Assembly (NCBI GenBank): GCA_022497145.1
Contig: MU385878.1
Location: forward strand, 1-64,000
Length of the DNA stretch: 64,000 bases
Source of the DNA: Rostrohypoxylon terebratum
Lineage: Eukaryota > Ascomycota > Sordariomycetes > Xylariales > Hypoxylaceae
Direction: 5' to 3'
Under the pieces are notes generated by a model. The model worked only from the letters and a program-made list of their open reading frames with translations. It did no database searches and had not been told where the DNA came from. Shown in pieces: positions 1 to 12,600 of this stretch; within the stretch, counting starts at the first letter, position 1, and the number at the start of each line of letters is the position of its first letter. Both the position numbers and the translations under genes were made by a program.

Positions 1-1061
1 TGTGAAGGTAGCTGTAGTAGCCAGCTATCCGAGGTTTACCCATTTTGGTGTTGCGTTTTAAGTGGGTATACCTCCTTGTTGTCGGATCGTAACACTGCAT
101 AGGAATTGAACCCTGACTTCAAGTAGTATCTTGGAGTTGTGAATGTGAAACACGTACACAACCACCAAGATCATCATCTATTAATTGTTGAAATATATTT
201 ATCTTGAAGCTATTGATATGCTTGCTATCATGAGGTGTTCACATCCCGGTCGTCTTGATCTACTCAATTTCGACGGTGATGGCTTTATATCATCGTGTAA
301 AGAACGATATGTGCAAAGGCCGTCAGGATATAGGACGAACGCCGGATCCAAGCAAAATAAAAGGATCATTATAGATAGGAAATCATACATACATAACCTA
401 GGTAGGTATGATAGGGTGGTGTCATTAAGACACAAGCTCATAGCCTAGGTTAGTACTATAACATTTGTATTAACATAGATTCCATATAGCATGTTAGGTA
501 TTTCGTATGATACAGTAGTTCTTATTTTCTACAGTACTTATACCCTTCTAGACTCAAGGAAAACTGTACATAAGACTTAAGTACCTCCCTATATACCTGG
601 TACTTGGGAAAGACAAAGGCCCCTACTATTAGTAAAAGCCTAATAAGCTTAGCACTACATCTCCAGAAACAACAAGTATGAGTTGAATCAGCTTAGAATT
701 ATGCAAGCGAGACACAATATCAGTATGGAAAGGGGGCTACGTCGATTATAGCTATCGGCACAGACTATATCACAATCAGTAGGCTAAATATTCATCGACA
801 GCGCCATTGGCCATAGGCTCATATATATGAATGAGCATGACCGATGGGAGGATATTACGGATGGGAGCTGGCAGAGAGCTTATATCATTATCAACGGCAT
901 CCCATGTATGGGAAACGTAATTATGGCCGCCTCTCGCCGCATCTTGTACACACTGTTACAAATCCCAAAACATCTAAAATCAGAAAACCCACAAATAGGA
1001 ATGTCATCAACCAATCATGGTTAAACTACGGAGAAATGGATGTGTAGGATATGGAACACAT

Positions 1062-1130
1062 CCATCACATCCATCACATTGAACACATCCAACACATCCA
1101 ACACATTAATACACATCCACCACATCACGA
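1062..1130. repeat. CACATCCA-type short tandem repeat
   Basis: Imperfect head-to-tail copies of an 8-9 base unit (CACATCCA, CACATCCAA, CACATTGAA) form a purine-poor run on the plus strand. It is a simple-sequence tract with no coding evidence; the open frame across it translates only to a His/Ile repeat. Confidence 0.7.
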
Positions 1131-1549
1131 TGGCTTCAACGCTCAAGGACAGGAGAGATATTTTCTATATAGTCACGACATTTTCCATGTATCTAGTCAC
1201 TCACTTAGTTCTTTAGTTATCAATCTAAGTCTATTCACTACGAGTAGGGAGAGGACTCCAAGCCTCTCTGACGAACACACTTGATTGATTACACTTGACC
1301 TCTACGATTACTGTTACCTTAAAATCAAGACCCCCTTATGAAGCTATACTTACTAAGCCTAAGTATAGGTTCGTCACACACACTGGATCCAGGTCAGGGT
1401 GTACTTGCCTAAGTGTAAAGAGCGTATTGTATTGGGATGCGCCGATTTGATCACAGTACCTATGTTCAATAGCTAATTGGTTACGTAATGCCAGCTAGGC
1501 CCGATTATCTCCGTACAATTGTATGGGTAGCCGTATAGCCATACAGGTA

Positions 1550-1670
1550 GGTGTGAATAAGTGTACAACTGTATACCTATATGTACAGCTGTATGGGAAG
1601 CTGTACAACTGTACAGGTAGCTGTATAAGTAGTCGTGCAGCTGTACAACTAGACGTACAGTTGTATAAAG
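1550..1670. repeat. Imperfect palindromic GTACAACTGTA repeats
   Basis: About eight variants of a self-complementary unit (TGTACAACTGTA, TGTACAGCTGTA, CGTACAGTTGTA) follow each other over ~120 bases. Each unit is nearly its own reverse complement, so the array could form cruciforms. It lies in a gene-free stretch and its role is unknown. Confidence 0.65.
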
Positions 1671-2294
1671 ACGAGGGTCTTAGAGAGGAAGACGAATATC
1701 AAATCGCCCCTGGTCTAGAAAAGGGGACCGTACTTGAAAGTCCACAATGTATAACACGGCTTAGGCAAGTTTGATTGAGTACGAGCAGGAAAAGGGAGAG
1801 AAAATACGGCATGATATATGCAATTCCTTACTTTTTTGCATTATTTTAAATCCTATTGTTGTCAGTTTGTCTCCTATTTTTCGTACACCGATAAATCTTT
1901 TCTAACCCAAGGGGATAGACTGGCATTCAGGTACTTAAATATTCGGGCTATAAATGGTGTCGTTTCAATTGTGCATTTCCTTAACTATTAAGACTAAGTA
2001 AACATGATACGACCTTTTGTTATGATGTTAGCAACTTAGTGTACGAGAACTATAAAATCAAAGAGAGTGTATACTAAAAGAACAAGGCACAAATTAATCT
2101 AACTAATCTATAAAGAAGCTTCACATTTTCGTATATCCTAATGGCATCTCAGGTATTTCTCCTTTTCGAACCTGAGCCACGGGGGTTAAGGATAATAAAG
2201 GGTAAAAAACTAGATAATAGTCATAGGAATTTATAATCATAGAAATTCTGACACAACATTTTTAATCACTGACTACACAACATCATATAATACC

Positions 2295-4051
2295 ATGGAT
2301 GAGGGAGATTTTATGCAGACGCTATGGGACTTAAGCCCCTGGCATCTCGCGGAAGCACATCGAGCTGCCGTAGCGGACAGGGTTGCTTCAGCCTTTCGAT
2401 CAGACCCGACGCTGATATATCGAGGTGTAATAGGCATGGGATACAGTACGTAACGCTCTATTGATATGACCTCTAACCCTGATATATGTTTCTTTTCATC
2501 TAGAGTGTATCATGGCTTCTAAGGTTTTAGGGATGACCAATTGTCGTCGTTTTGATATGCTCATCAGTCTGATTTAGCTGCTAATAGTATATATTATATC
2601 ATAGGTGGTGCAGCCCTATTGTTTCTCCGGGTAGACAACCACAGGAGACCCGTTGAAAAGATAGTCGTGAAGTATTCGCTCTTCCCCCTAGCCGATGCAC
2701 CTTTGCGGAACGAGGCTTTCTGGTTGACGGAACTACAGGGCGCGGAACACATTAGCCAGAGGATTGAGATGGCCAACACAGATGTCAACACAACCGGGAT
2801 ACAGCGCCCTACCCTCGCGCTGAAATACATCGAGAATGGCACGATGGTGACGTTCATCAAAAGATACAAAAAAGACCATTCTTCGTTACCAAACCGATTT
2901 TTGTGGCGTCTTCTCGCCTGTCGTAAGTTACCTTGATGATACGATTACCTCACACTTCCGGCCATTGAGCTAGCTAATCGACTTTCTAAATGAATGTAGA
3001 GTTGCAACATTGCATAGCTATGGGATACCCCCCACGCCTACCGCTGGGCGCGCCTCTTCAGAGAGAAACCATCGTACCCGATGAGCCGTATTTCCCCTTA
3101 AACCAGAATTCACCACATGGTGAAAACTTAGTGTTCGGCGACCTGGTCCCCGGCGATCCTCACCATAACCTTGTACCACGCATCCACGTACGTCTTCCCC
3201 GTCTACAATTTCATACTCGGACCTGTTTCGTTGTGAGAGGGAAAAACCGTTGACTAACCACCGTGATAGTTAATCGACTTCGATCGCGCCACAATGCATG
3301 TCGATTCAGCCCATGCCTGGGATCTCAACCTGTCCTTTATGATGCTAGTTAGTAACCCTAACACCTATAGATCAAGTTTGATATACCTATGTCTGCTAAC
3401 GTGTTGATAGCAATTCCAATACGTTGCTTTACTCTTAGACGACATCGGGGAAATGGAAGTCGAGGAGCCTCACATGAGGGTAAGCTACATCTAAATTCCT
3501 TTCTTTCCCTATGGCTTGTCTTGAGAGCGAAATGATCTTGAAAGCTCCGACGAAGTTTCTTTTTTCCCCAAAACGCCCCATAAACATCGTACCGCTGACC
3601 TGTCTCACCGTAGTGGCGCGATGCCATCAGAGGGAATATTGTAGAATACGACACGATGGCCGACGAGAGGTTTTTAGCCTTGCCGTTCCTTGACCGTTCG
3701 CTGCGCAACCTGGTTGCTCGGTGTACTGCACTCCCCGAAGAGCACCGACCCACACTAGAAGAGCTTCAGCTTATGATCGAGGCGGGTTTGGAAAGGACCG
3801 CAAAAGATATCAATGATGACTTGCCTGTAAAGCTTCCCTATGCTGAATATCAAAGAGAGTCGGACCAGTCACTCAGAGATATAGCGTATAAGTACATCTT
3901 AAACGCACCTGGCCCAGACGCTAAGTTTCCAAGCGATCGACCGATTCCGGACCACGCGGATACAAGAGTTCTCCCTTCACCACCACAGCCACAGATACAT
4001 GCCCAGCCAAAGACGCTGTTGCAAAGATTCGTTGAATGGCTCATAGGTTAG
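2295..4051 (+). CDS. Degenerate protein kinase-like protein (six exons)
   Basis: I read six exons: 2295-2445, 2605-2922, 3000-3187, 3270-3347, 3411-3479 and 3614-4051. They join in phase to give 413 residues. The first intron falls inside a glycine-rich loop, and splicing restores GMGYSG. A VVK lysine follows in IVVKYSLF. The later segments FGDLV and LIDFDRA resemble the catalytic loop and the DFG motif, but the HRD histidine is missing and DFG reads DFD. The C-terminal LRNLVARC...HRPTLEEL matches the arginine-containing last helices of kinase folds. This is therefore a divergent or pseudo-kinase of the type common in fungal accessory regions. Substrate and role are unknown. Splice sites are my inference; the phase agreement of five introns supports them. 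Confidence 0.72.
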
Positions 4052-5668
4052 AGGGCGTATTGCTCTGACGTTGTGGATTGACGGAGGAACTGAAGGATGA
4101 ATTTTCCCAAAAGTTAAGTTAAGAATTGGATTCGCGGAGGAGTTTGTGATTAGCAGAGGGTTTACACACAATATCACATGTAGGTAAGCAGGCACCTAGT
4201 TGGCACCTAGTAGGTACTATGTACTAAGTTTAGGAACACTATATGAGACGTGACATAAAACATGAAGGCATCATCAAGATAGATGCTACAGAGTATCAAA
4301 TATATACTACATACCTAATACTTCGAATGAAATAAAACAACATACTTCTACCCATTTATCACACCGAACAACAATAGTTTCACCTATAAGCGAAAAAATT
4401 AAGCTTAAACCGACCTCAGTAACATCCACCTATCATTGTTCTAGTGTATTATACTAGTACCTAGCCAAGTACCTACCCCTATATACCGAGCTAAATAATA
4501 AACATCGAGACCCAAGCTCCGCGCGCCTGCGGCTACCTCCCGACCACGTCCACGCTCCTCCACTTGCCCAACCAGTCTCAATGTAAGACCTCAACAGAAA
4601 CGGCATATTATGGAAAGTACGAGATGAGGTTGGATTATTATCCCCAACTTGAAAATAGCACATTATCCAAAATTGCCCAGGCTTTTAGGAAATATCGCTT
4701 TCACCGACCGTTTGCACAAAATTCTGATTAGCATCTGCCAAGACTCGTGGAGTAGTACGTAGTATTAATATGTTGTGGCTTCGTACTGTACCCATGTCGC
4801 TTATATAGCCTATTACTAGTCGTATTAGATGACGATCCCAATGGCTGGCGCTTACATAGCTACTGCGAGGTTGGGGTTCTATGAATACGGTCTAAGGAGC
4901 GTCGGTGAGATCAGGGGGAACATTAGAAAAATACGAGCTTAAGGCGGACAATTACAATTTATTCACATATAATTACCCTACCACTGGTATAAACAATTAA
5001 AAGTACCTATACTGCGCGTTCATAAATCGTCATCGGCATTGAATACTACATACAATGCGAACACGAACTGGATTCGTTCCATACTCTCAGATCCGACAAG
5101 TCGGTTTCATCTGACCTCAATCTCCATCGGACGGCGAGACTCAAACCCGAGTTGACTGCCTCCGTGACCAACTGCAAGATCAACGTCACGTAAAATAAGA
5201 AAAGAAGTCGACTAAGTACAAGAAGTGAAAATGAATTGGGTTGTTCAAAGGGGGGTCAGACTCTGATGACTGTTTGCAACGAGTTGAAGTACTCTTTACT
5301 GCATGAAGTAAAGATGATGTCCTACTCAAGGAAAAATGATCAGTCTGACCAAAAAAAGTGTAATGGCTCGTAGCCCGCGAACGAAGCGAAGAGAAAATCG
5401 AAAATGCAGGACCACCTTTTCCCGTCCCCAATCACGCCGGATTTCCGTCTGTCATCGACAATCGTATTGCAAATGCTGGTTGTGGCGCATGAGGTACCTA
5501 GATAATGTTGACAAAACACTAGGTCAAATACAAGCGCATCATGTTTTTGGTAAAAAGTTTGTGTACAGATTTATACACTACACGAATCGAAGTCTTTTGA
5601 TTGTTGATAGAGGCAATAAGTTCGCCTACAAGGCGCCGTTACATGCGTGGTCTTGTCCCAGAGTCGAC
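4052..5668. other. Intergenic region between convergent genes
   Basis: This holds the 3' flanks of the kinase-like gene (+) and the CAP-domain gene (-). An open frame at 5336-5695 (+) is basic, without motifs, and overlaps the CAP gene's end; I do not regard it as a gene. Nothing else is recognisable. Confidence 0.6.
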
Positions 5669-6651
5669 TTAAGCTGTCGAGATCAATTGGCCTAGAGGCG
5701 AGAGTACGTCGACAGCAAAGGAACCACCAACGTTGCCTGGAAGAAGTATTAGCATTGGTTGTTGTTGTTGTTGATCAAATAACCACGTACCAGCAGGAGA
5801 GTAGTTGCAGACGGTGAACCATGCATCCATATCATCGTACAGAGTACCCTGCTGACAGAATTGGGAAGCGCAACCAATCTGCCTGGAGTCCTTCCACAGG
5901 AGTTGAGTGAAGTGACCCCAGCCCTCGAAGTTATCCATGGGGGGGCTGGCAAGACCGTAGTACTGGGGCAAGAACTTGCCGAACTCTCCGTTGTACCACA
6001 TATCGGTGATGGCCATCTTGACGGCCCCGACATCACCAAGTTGGTAAGCGTTCACACTTTGCGCCCAGTTGGCCAGGTTCTGGCCATAACCTCCGTTGCC
6101 TTGGTTCCTAGATAAATGTCAATATTGGTTACGATCATAGCACATCGGGTTACATACATGTCGTGCGCGAATTTGCAGGTAGCAGCGGTGTTGGACGCGT
6201 AGCCGGCAAGCTCGTCACTCCAGCCGACCGCAGGAGCCGAGTGGTTGGAGCGGTGGAGGTTGTGGTGCTGAATAGCTACGGATATGAAGTCCGTTCCAGT
6301 AGGAGCTGACGAAGTCGCAGCCTGAGAAGAAGCAGGTGCTTGTACGGTGGGCAGCTCAGTCGTCGTAGGAATGGCTGCGGGTGTCTCGGTAACGACAACT
6401 ACAGAGGGTTGCACCGAGCTGGGCTGGTATACAGGCAGCTCGGTAGCGACTGGGAAGGAGGCAACAGAAGTTGTCGAGGCAGGTTGCTTTGCACCACCGC
6501 CCCAGAATAGGGTGGGTTTGGAATACTCGCCCTCAGTGACAGTGACGGTGTCATATTCCATGACCCAAGTTGTCTCCATCTTGCGCTTCTCCAAGGGGGT
6601 GGCCATGGTCAGCGACGCGGCGCTCGCGGCGACGACAATTGAGTATCTCAT
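5669..6651 (-). CDS. Secreted CAP/SCP (PR-1-like, PRY-type) protein
   Basis: Three exons: 6651-6158, 6107-5791 and 5736-5669. The start at 6651 gives an N-terminal secretion signal (RYSIVVAASAASLTMA) followed by a Kex2-like LEKR site. A Ser/Thr/Pro-rich linker of about 100 residues follows, probably O-glycosylated. The CAP domain then shows HNLHRSNHSAP, AATCKFAHD, the CAP1-like GHFTQLLW and the CAP2-like WFTVCNYSPAGN. CAP proteins of fungi (yeast Pry family, plant PR-1) are secreted and bind sterols or lipids; that function is by family, not shown here. An upstream in-frame ATG at 6675 would add eight residues before the signal and is less likely. The last intron (54 nt) keeps the frame if retained. 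Confidence 0.85.
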
Positions 6652-9600
6652 TTTGATTGGATTGTTCCTGGTCAAAACTAAAAGCTATTTGAAATGTAAG
6701 TATATAGAATATGGCCAAATGGCAAGGAATGTGTTGAAGAGGAAATGAATGAATGTATTGATCAACGTCTGTTGACTGATCAAACAGCTGAGAAGCAAGG
6801 GAATTTTAATGAGAGTTGGGGACGACAAATAATTCATGACACGACAGGTAGTTTTAATATCATGTCTTCGTCGTTGGCCTGTGTACTTGTTGGGGGTACC
6901 CCGAGACCTCAAATCTCGATCTGCTTTATTCGTGAATTGTGCTTTGTCGACGGTTGAACATAAACAAGATGTGCCTTGCATGGAGAAGCTTTGTCTCGTT
7001 CCATCCCAGCATGTAACCCCACAACAAGCACACCCAAGCCGTTGCTTCTAGATTATGGAGATGAACAATGAAGAGAAACATACCTTTATGTATCTCTGCT
7101 GTCCAGAACTCGAGGTTGGGTAGATAGACGTTGAACGATGGACGGTGCAGATCCTGCTGGGAACTTATAGTACTCGAGCGACGGTATTCTGAAATCGACG
7201 ATAGTCAGATTCAAGTCGAGGTACTGTTAGACAACTAGCACAAGCTTGTTCAACTGACGAATTCCGGGTTGGACGGGATCGTATATGTTGCGGTGAGAGG
7301 GTGAGTGCTTCCGTGAGCTGATCGGACAATAACGACAGGACGGCTGGCGTCCCAGTAAAGAATGACTGAAGAAAAATGAACGAGTGAACCGGTTACTGGA
7401 TCGTAAACCGGCTATTTGGAGGTTTGGGGAGACAGCGGTCAGGACTTGTCAGGTCGTTGAATCAGGTCGCGGACGTCTACGAGTCTACGACGAAGCACGA
7501 GAGGATTGGCTGGTTATTTTAAGGAATGAAAAGTGCGCCGAGGCGGACAACAAAGAGTGTATGGTTGGTTGGATTCTGGGTCTCACGAACGTGCGGTTCA
7601 ATTCGGAGTTCAGGCCAAACCTGTTGTGGGAAAAAAAGAAGAAGAAACGAAAGTAGTGAATGGAGGGGAGAAATATAGGGAGTGAAGTATGAAAGGAATG
7701 AATGGGAGTGGATGGGACTTGGCCTGGAGACGAATTGAATTGGGAGAAATTGCGGCGTATGAGGTCAGTGGTAAAGGTGGAAAGGGCAAGATGAAAGGGT
7801 CCGATGTTTGCAAGGTACCAGGTGAGGTACCAGGTACCGTTTAATTCAAAAGGTGGGACGAGAGGGGGTACGTACCGAGGTACGTACTCAGATAAACTTG
7901 GTTCACCTGGCAAGTCCCAGCATATCCCAGCATATCCTGGTAAGCGCAAGGCGATTGAAAGACGATGGAAAGGCAAAGTGACTGAGTGAATGGCAGGTGC
8001 CAGGTGGAAGGCAAATGTCAGGTACCCCAAGAATCTAAGTGGCTAGACCGCTGCCGCACTAGGCTAGGTACCTAGGTAGGATGCAAATTGTCGATCCTAG
8101 CGTCATTTTAAACTAATGTTTCTTCGAGCGTTCTTCGAAAAGGGGGTGCCACTATAATGTCTAGAAAGCCTAACTGACCTACCAGCTCGTCCGTCACTGG
8201 GTTCAGGGTTTAATGTTCAAACAACCTTACAAAAGTTACATAGTAAATCAGATGCATCTTGACAGGTACTACTACCTAGTAGGTACGGGTATGAATACAT
8301 GTACTAGAGATACCTAACTGAATAATACCTAGTGCATGTATTAAATATTCAAACTTGCCAAATGAAATCGCATCGCATCGCGTCGCATAGCATTGCATGT
8401 CAATCTATTTTCTAATTTATGATACGTCCGATACCGACAACTTGGAAATACTACACATGAGGTTTTACTATATGTAGGTGTTGCAAAGAATCAAACCCTC
8501 CACGTCAAACCTTGAATGACTAAGTGAAATCCCATCCCACCCATAACCATGTGATCCATATGGATATAATACTTGTACTCTTATATTATGTATTATAGTC
8601 TCCTGAGTATGAAATATAATGATGACGATTATCAGTCAGCTTGGTGACATGGAGTATGGTTTCAACTTCTACATAGTAACCTGTTCGATCCCCAACGTGG
8701 TCTGATATATATCCTAACCAAATGCAATATCTTGGAAACAATTCAATACTTTTGAACATCGGATCCATTGATGGGTGGTGAAAAATATCAATGTCAACAT
8801 GGGGTTGGGCGTCTAACATCAATTGAAGAATGACTTACATGCTCCTATACATACATGTACCTACACACACATGCATACATCTAGTAATACTACTAGGTAG
8901 GTATGATGTTAGACCTCCCCCGGCCATACCTACTACTAGGTAGATAGTCCCATGTACATGTACATCAAATATGAATTGCCTATTGCCATTGCCTTTATAA
9001 TTCAAATCGAGGTTGGGCTTACCTCAATTTGTCCGCCCGTACCGAACCAACCGAAGAAAGGTTCTCTAACTGTGTAGTGACTGCCCAGGCGTACATATAC
9101 TATTACTAGCGATGTGACATAAACGCTGAACTTTACTACGTAAGAAGCTATCGACGAACTGGGGTTCCTGATCAACAGAGCCAAATTTTGCATTGTCAAA
9201 TTGTTTAATGGAAGGCGGCCTGGCCGCCTATCAGAGAGAGTTGAGAAAGTGATGTGCAAACGCTACGCTCTTGTTAGTAGGTCGCAGATGCGGTAGTGTG
9301 GGTTGTGTGGGGTTCCCGACCCAATACGGGACACCGTACCAACACGTCATGTATTACCTTCCTCACCTTAGCTAGATTGTCGGTGATCTAATTTTCTTAA
9401 TTTCTTATATTTCCGTTTTCTCATTGTTCATGGCGTACTATACGATGATGTTCACTGCTTAATTTGTTTCTATTGTTTTATTCTTTCGTATAGGCCCGCA
9501 ACCTGGGTAAACTGTATACGCGCGTCATTTTTTTCTCTTTCTTTTCAAGTATACTGCTGTACCTCCTGGTTAGTCCTTTTTTAGACTCTCCTAAGATCAG

Positions 9601-12600
9601 ACGAAACCCCTGGTTGTTTCCAACCCCTGTAGTAAATCTGGTGCCTTGCAGATTCTCTTCCCGCCAACCAGCCCAACCCGCTGAAAAAGCAAGCGCGGGG
9701 CAAAGAAAAAAAAAAAGGAAAACGACCCAGAAAGGTCACCGGGGAAGATTATGATTGGTTGAAATAGTTCTGAAATATTACATTCTCCACCTTTTCAGTC
9801 AACCCCTCCTCCGAATATTCTCACACCCCTGAAGCCCCTGAGCGACTTTTACGCAGTAACAACGAACAACGAACAACGAATTCTGGGGTCAGCCCGATCT
9901 CATTTGTCCAGTCAATGCTGGAGTTCTTGGGAAAGCAACAACAGTTCATATACTACTACTACTAGGTTCATGGATAACCTAGAAAATAAATTAATACCTA
10001 TCGGACGAACCTGTTTTACTTATGTAATCTCCGCTGGTTCAGCTTGCATAGTAAGTTTAGCAGTTGATCCCAGCACACGTGGTTTATGCGTTTCTGTCAC
10101 TAATACTAGTACCTATTGTCACCATGTCGAGACGAATCCACGCAACTCGTACGAATTCGTCAAATCGACCGAATATTCCAAATCTGCATCTTCGTTACCA
10201 AGCAATGAGTCGTTGTGATGTTTGCCGCCTCTGACTCGCATTAGTATCACCTTAATTTCGAATGGATATCTCGTTCATCAGTCCATCGGACTTAGTGGGG
10301 TTTTCTGCGATGGACGGACTGATCAACTACCTAGGTCCTAGGTAGAGTCTAGACAAACATGCAAGTATTCTCATTAGGTCATTAGGTCAATATTGCTGGA
10401 GCCCATCTCGGAAAATAGGATTCATGAATCATGAATCATGAATCATGAATAAAAACAAAAGTGACCGCCCTATGTGCTGCTAGCCAGTGGGTACGGGCGG
10501 CTTACTCACAGCACCAAGTCAGCGAGTCAACTATTTTACAGGTCTACAGGCCACAGTCAAATAAACATGAAACATTTAGGCCACCGCCATGCAGGCCAAC
10601 TGCGTACTTCAGTCTTCAAACTTCAGTGCCTCCCAGGTAGTTGCCTGGTAACAACGAGCACTTGTACGCCTGGAGAGCCGAAGTAAGATGATCAGGACCA
10701 ATAAAATATGTCCTTCGAGGGACAAGGGACGAGACAACGCCCTTAACGAATCGCAATATCGAAGATTCGTTACCAGCTCAGCAGGTTAGATGCCCAAAGC
10801 CATGGATTGGCTACCCACCCGGCAGCGCCCGCGGTTATTGATGGGAAAAAGCCTACCACACCATAAGCGAGATATTAAATCCCTTAATTACGAAGCTTTT
10901 TCTTCAAGTTTCACGGGATCTGTGATTGTGCGAATCTAGACAAAACACCATGTTTGCGTACTTATGTACAGCCTCAAATGGTCGATGAAGTTTGTGTTAG
11001 TTCCATTTCAAGCTCTCGAGGTCTGTCATCCCTCGATGACTGTGGCAGGGCATGGGGGCATATAATCTGAAAAGACGACGGATATAATAAAATACGTGAT
11101 GTTAGTCGGGAATTGCAGAGGCACAAACTCTACAGGCTATTAACGACCCGCCATTCTGAGAAGTCGTAGTTCTTTTCTCCGTCTTACCCTTGCGAAAACA
11201 AACCATCAGGGGTTGGCTACAATCAAATCGAATGAGAAGTGTTGAGGCTCAAAACAGGACTCCAAGTTATGATCTGACAATTGCTTGATGTAGGTAGTAA
11301 GTAGCGTCAGTAAACCTTCATTGCCTACCCACACCATTCTCGTAGGACCACGTTGACATCGGTCTGTTGAATATTAACCATCTCGCCGATCTCGAAGTAA
11401 CTTCACATGTTCTGAGAGACTAGAGTATTAACAATTCGAAGCCCAACTCCATCATACCATAACCACAATATGCAGTTTATTGTTCAAAGAATCTTTTAGG
11501 CTGGGCACTCGGCCGCTGTTTTAATTCAACAGATGATCAAGTACCATCGGATATGTACCCACCCGTCGGCATATCTACGACAAAGGTAACTATCCGGCCT
11601 CTGTACCTCCGACTCATGTAAGGTAGATTACCAAAAGCTCCCCATCTGCGGGCTCTTAGGACACTTCAAATATTAGGCCTATTAACCTACATACCTATCT
11701 AGTACGTAGTAGGCAGCCAGGGAAGTATAATAAAGGCTTAGGGAGAAGCGCTACGTTTCGAAGCTAAACAGCCACTCACATAAGTCGGACCAATCCCCTA
11801 GTGTTAGTATATTAGTATAACGCCTCGATGTCTTAGACTGGCTGTCCCCCACCACTACAGCAGCTGGAACCCCTAAATTCCGATTCTTGAGACTCCTTCA
11901 TAGAGGGTGGAGGTTAGGTTTCAACGTAACACTTGTCTCAGGGAACACATGCGCTATCTCTGTGTTCGCGCGAAAAAAAAAATGGTGTCCTCCGTGCCAC
12001 CCACTGGCATTTTGACGTCAAGACTCATCCAATGCGCCCTTATGTAATGCACATTCTCAGGAGTCTCACGCAGTTCTGAAGGGCGCAGGAAGCTGAATCT
12101 GCAAGGAGCCTGTACTAGGTAATCATAGACCCTTCTAAGATTCTTCACATTGTCTCTCCGCTCTTTCTTGTCCATCGTATGGTAACTCGCCAGGTCTTTC
12201 GTCTAGCGAAATATCATATAGTTGTAATATAATATCAGCAGATATTTTGCTTCGCTGTGTTCGCCGTCACCCATCAGGTGTTCTCCGGCCACGTCGAATG
12301 AACTCCGTGCGACTCAGACGGTCTACACTCTCTCAAGTTACCACCCAAGAATCAAGAAACATTTTTCTAACAATGATGGGGGTGTCCGTATTCAACATGG
12401 TATCCAATGTCGTGTCGGGTAGATTTAGCGTAGACTTGCCACTCATCACCCAAGCCACCTCTGGTTGTTGGGAGAAGAACAGGCTTGACAGCCCGTGTAA
12501 CTCCTAACTGTGAACATAGGTAGGTAGGTACCTAAACATTCTCGACTGTGACAGGTGGAATCGAAAAAAATCAGCCAGCCCTAGCAAGCCGTGTAAGGGT

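Larger units (their letters stand above)
1..2294. other. Gene-poor intergenic stretch
   Basis: I see no convincing gene here. Open frames are short (under 95 codons), overlap on both strands and carry no recognisable motif. The stretch is AT-rich and contains two low-complexity tracts, listed separately. The last ~300 bases lie upstream of the kinase-like gene that starts at 2295 and presumably hold its promoter. Confidence 0.6.

Noticed and set aside
7485..8030. 181-codon minus-strand frame
   Set aside because: Low-complexity His/Pro/Phe-rich translation, overlapping frames on both strands, and repeated GGTACC-type DNA underneath; no domain or signal that supports a gene.
8680..8700. GTTCGATCC tRNA-like B box on the plus strand
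   Set aside because: Stems do not pair and no A box lies upstream.
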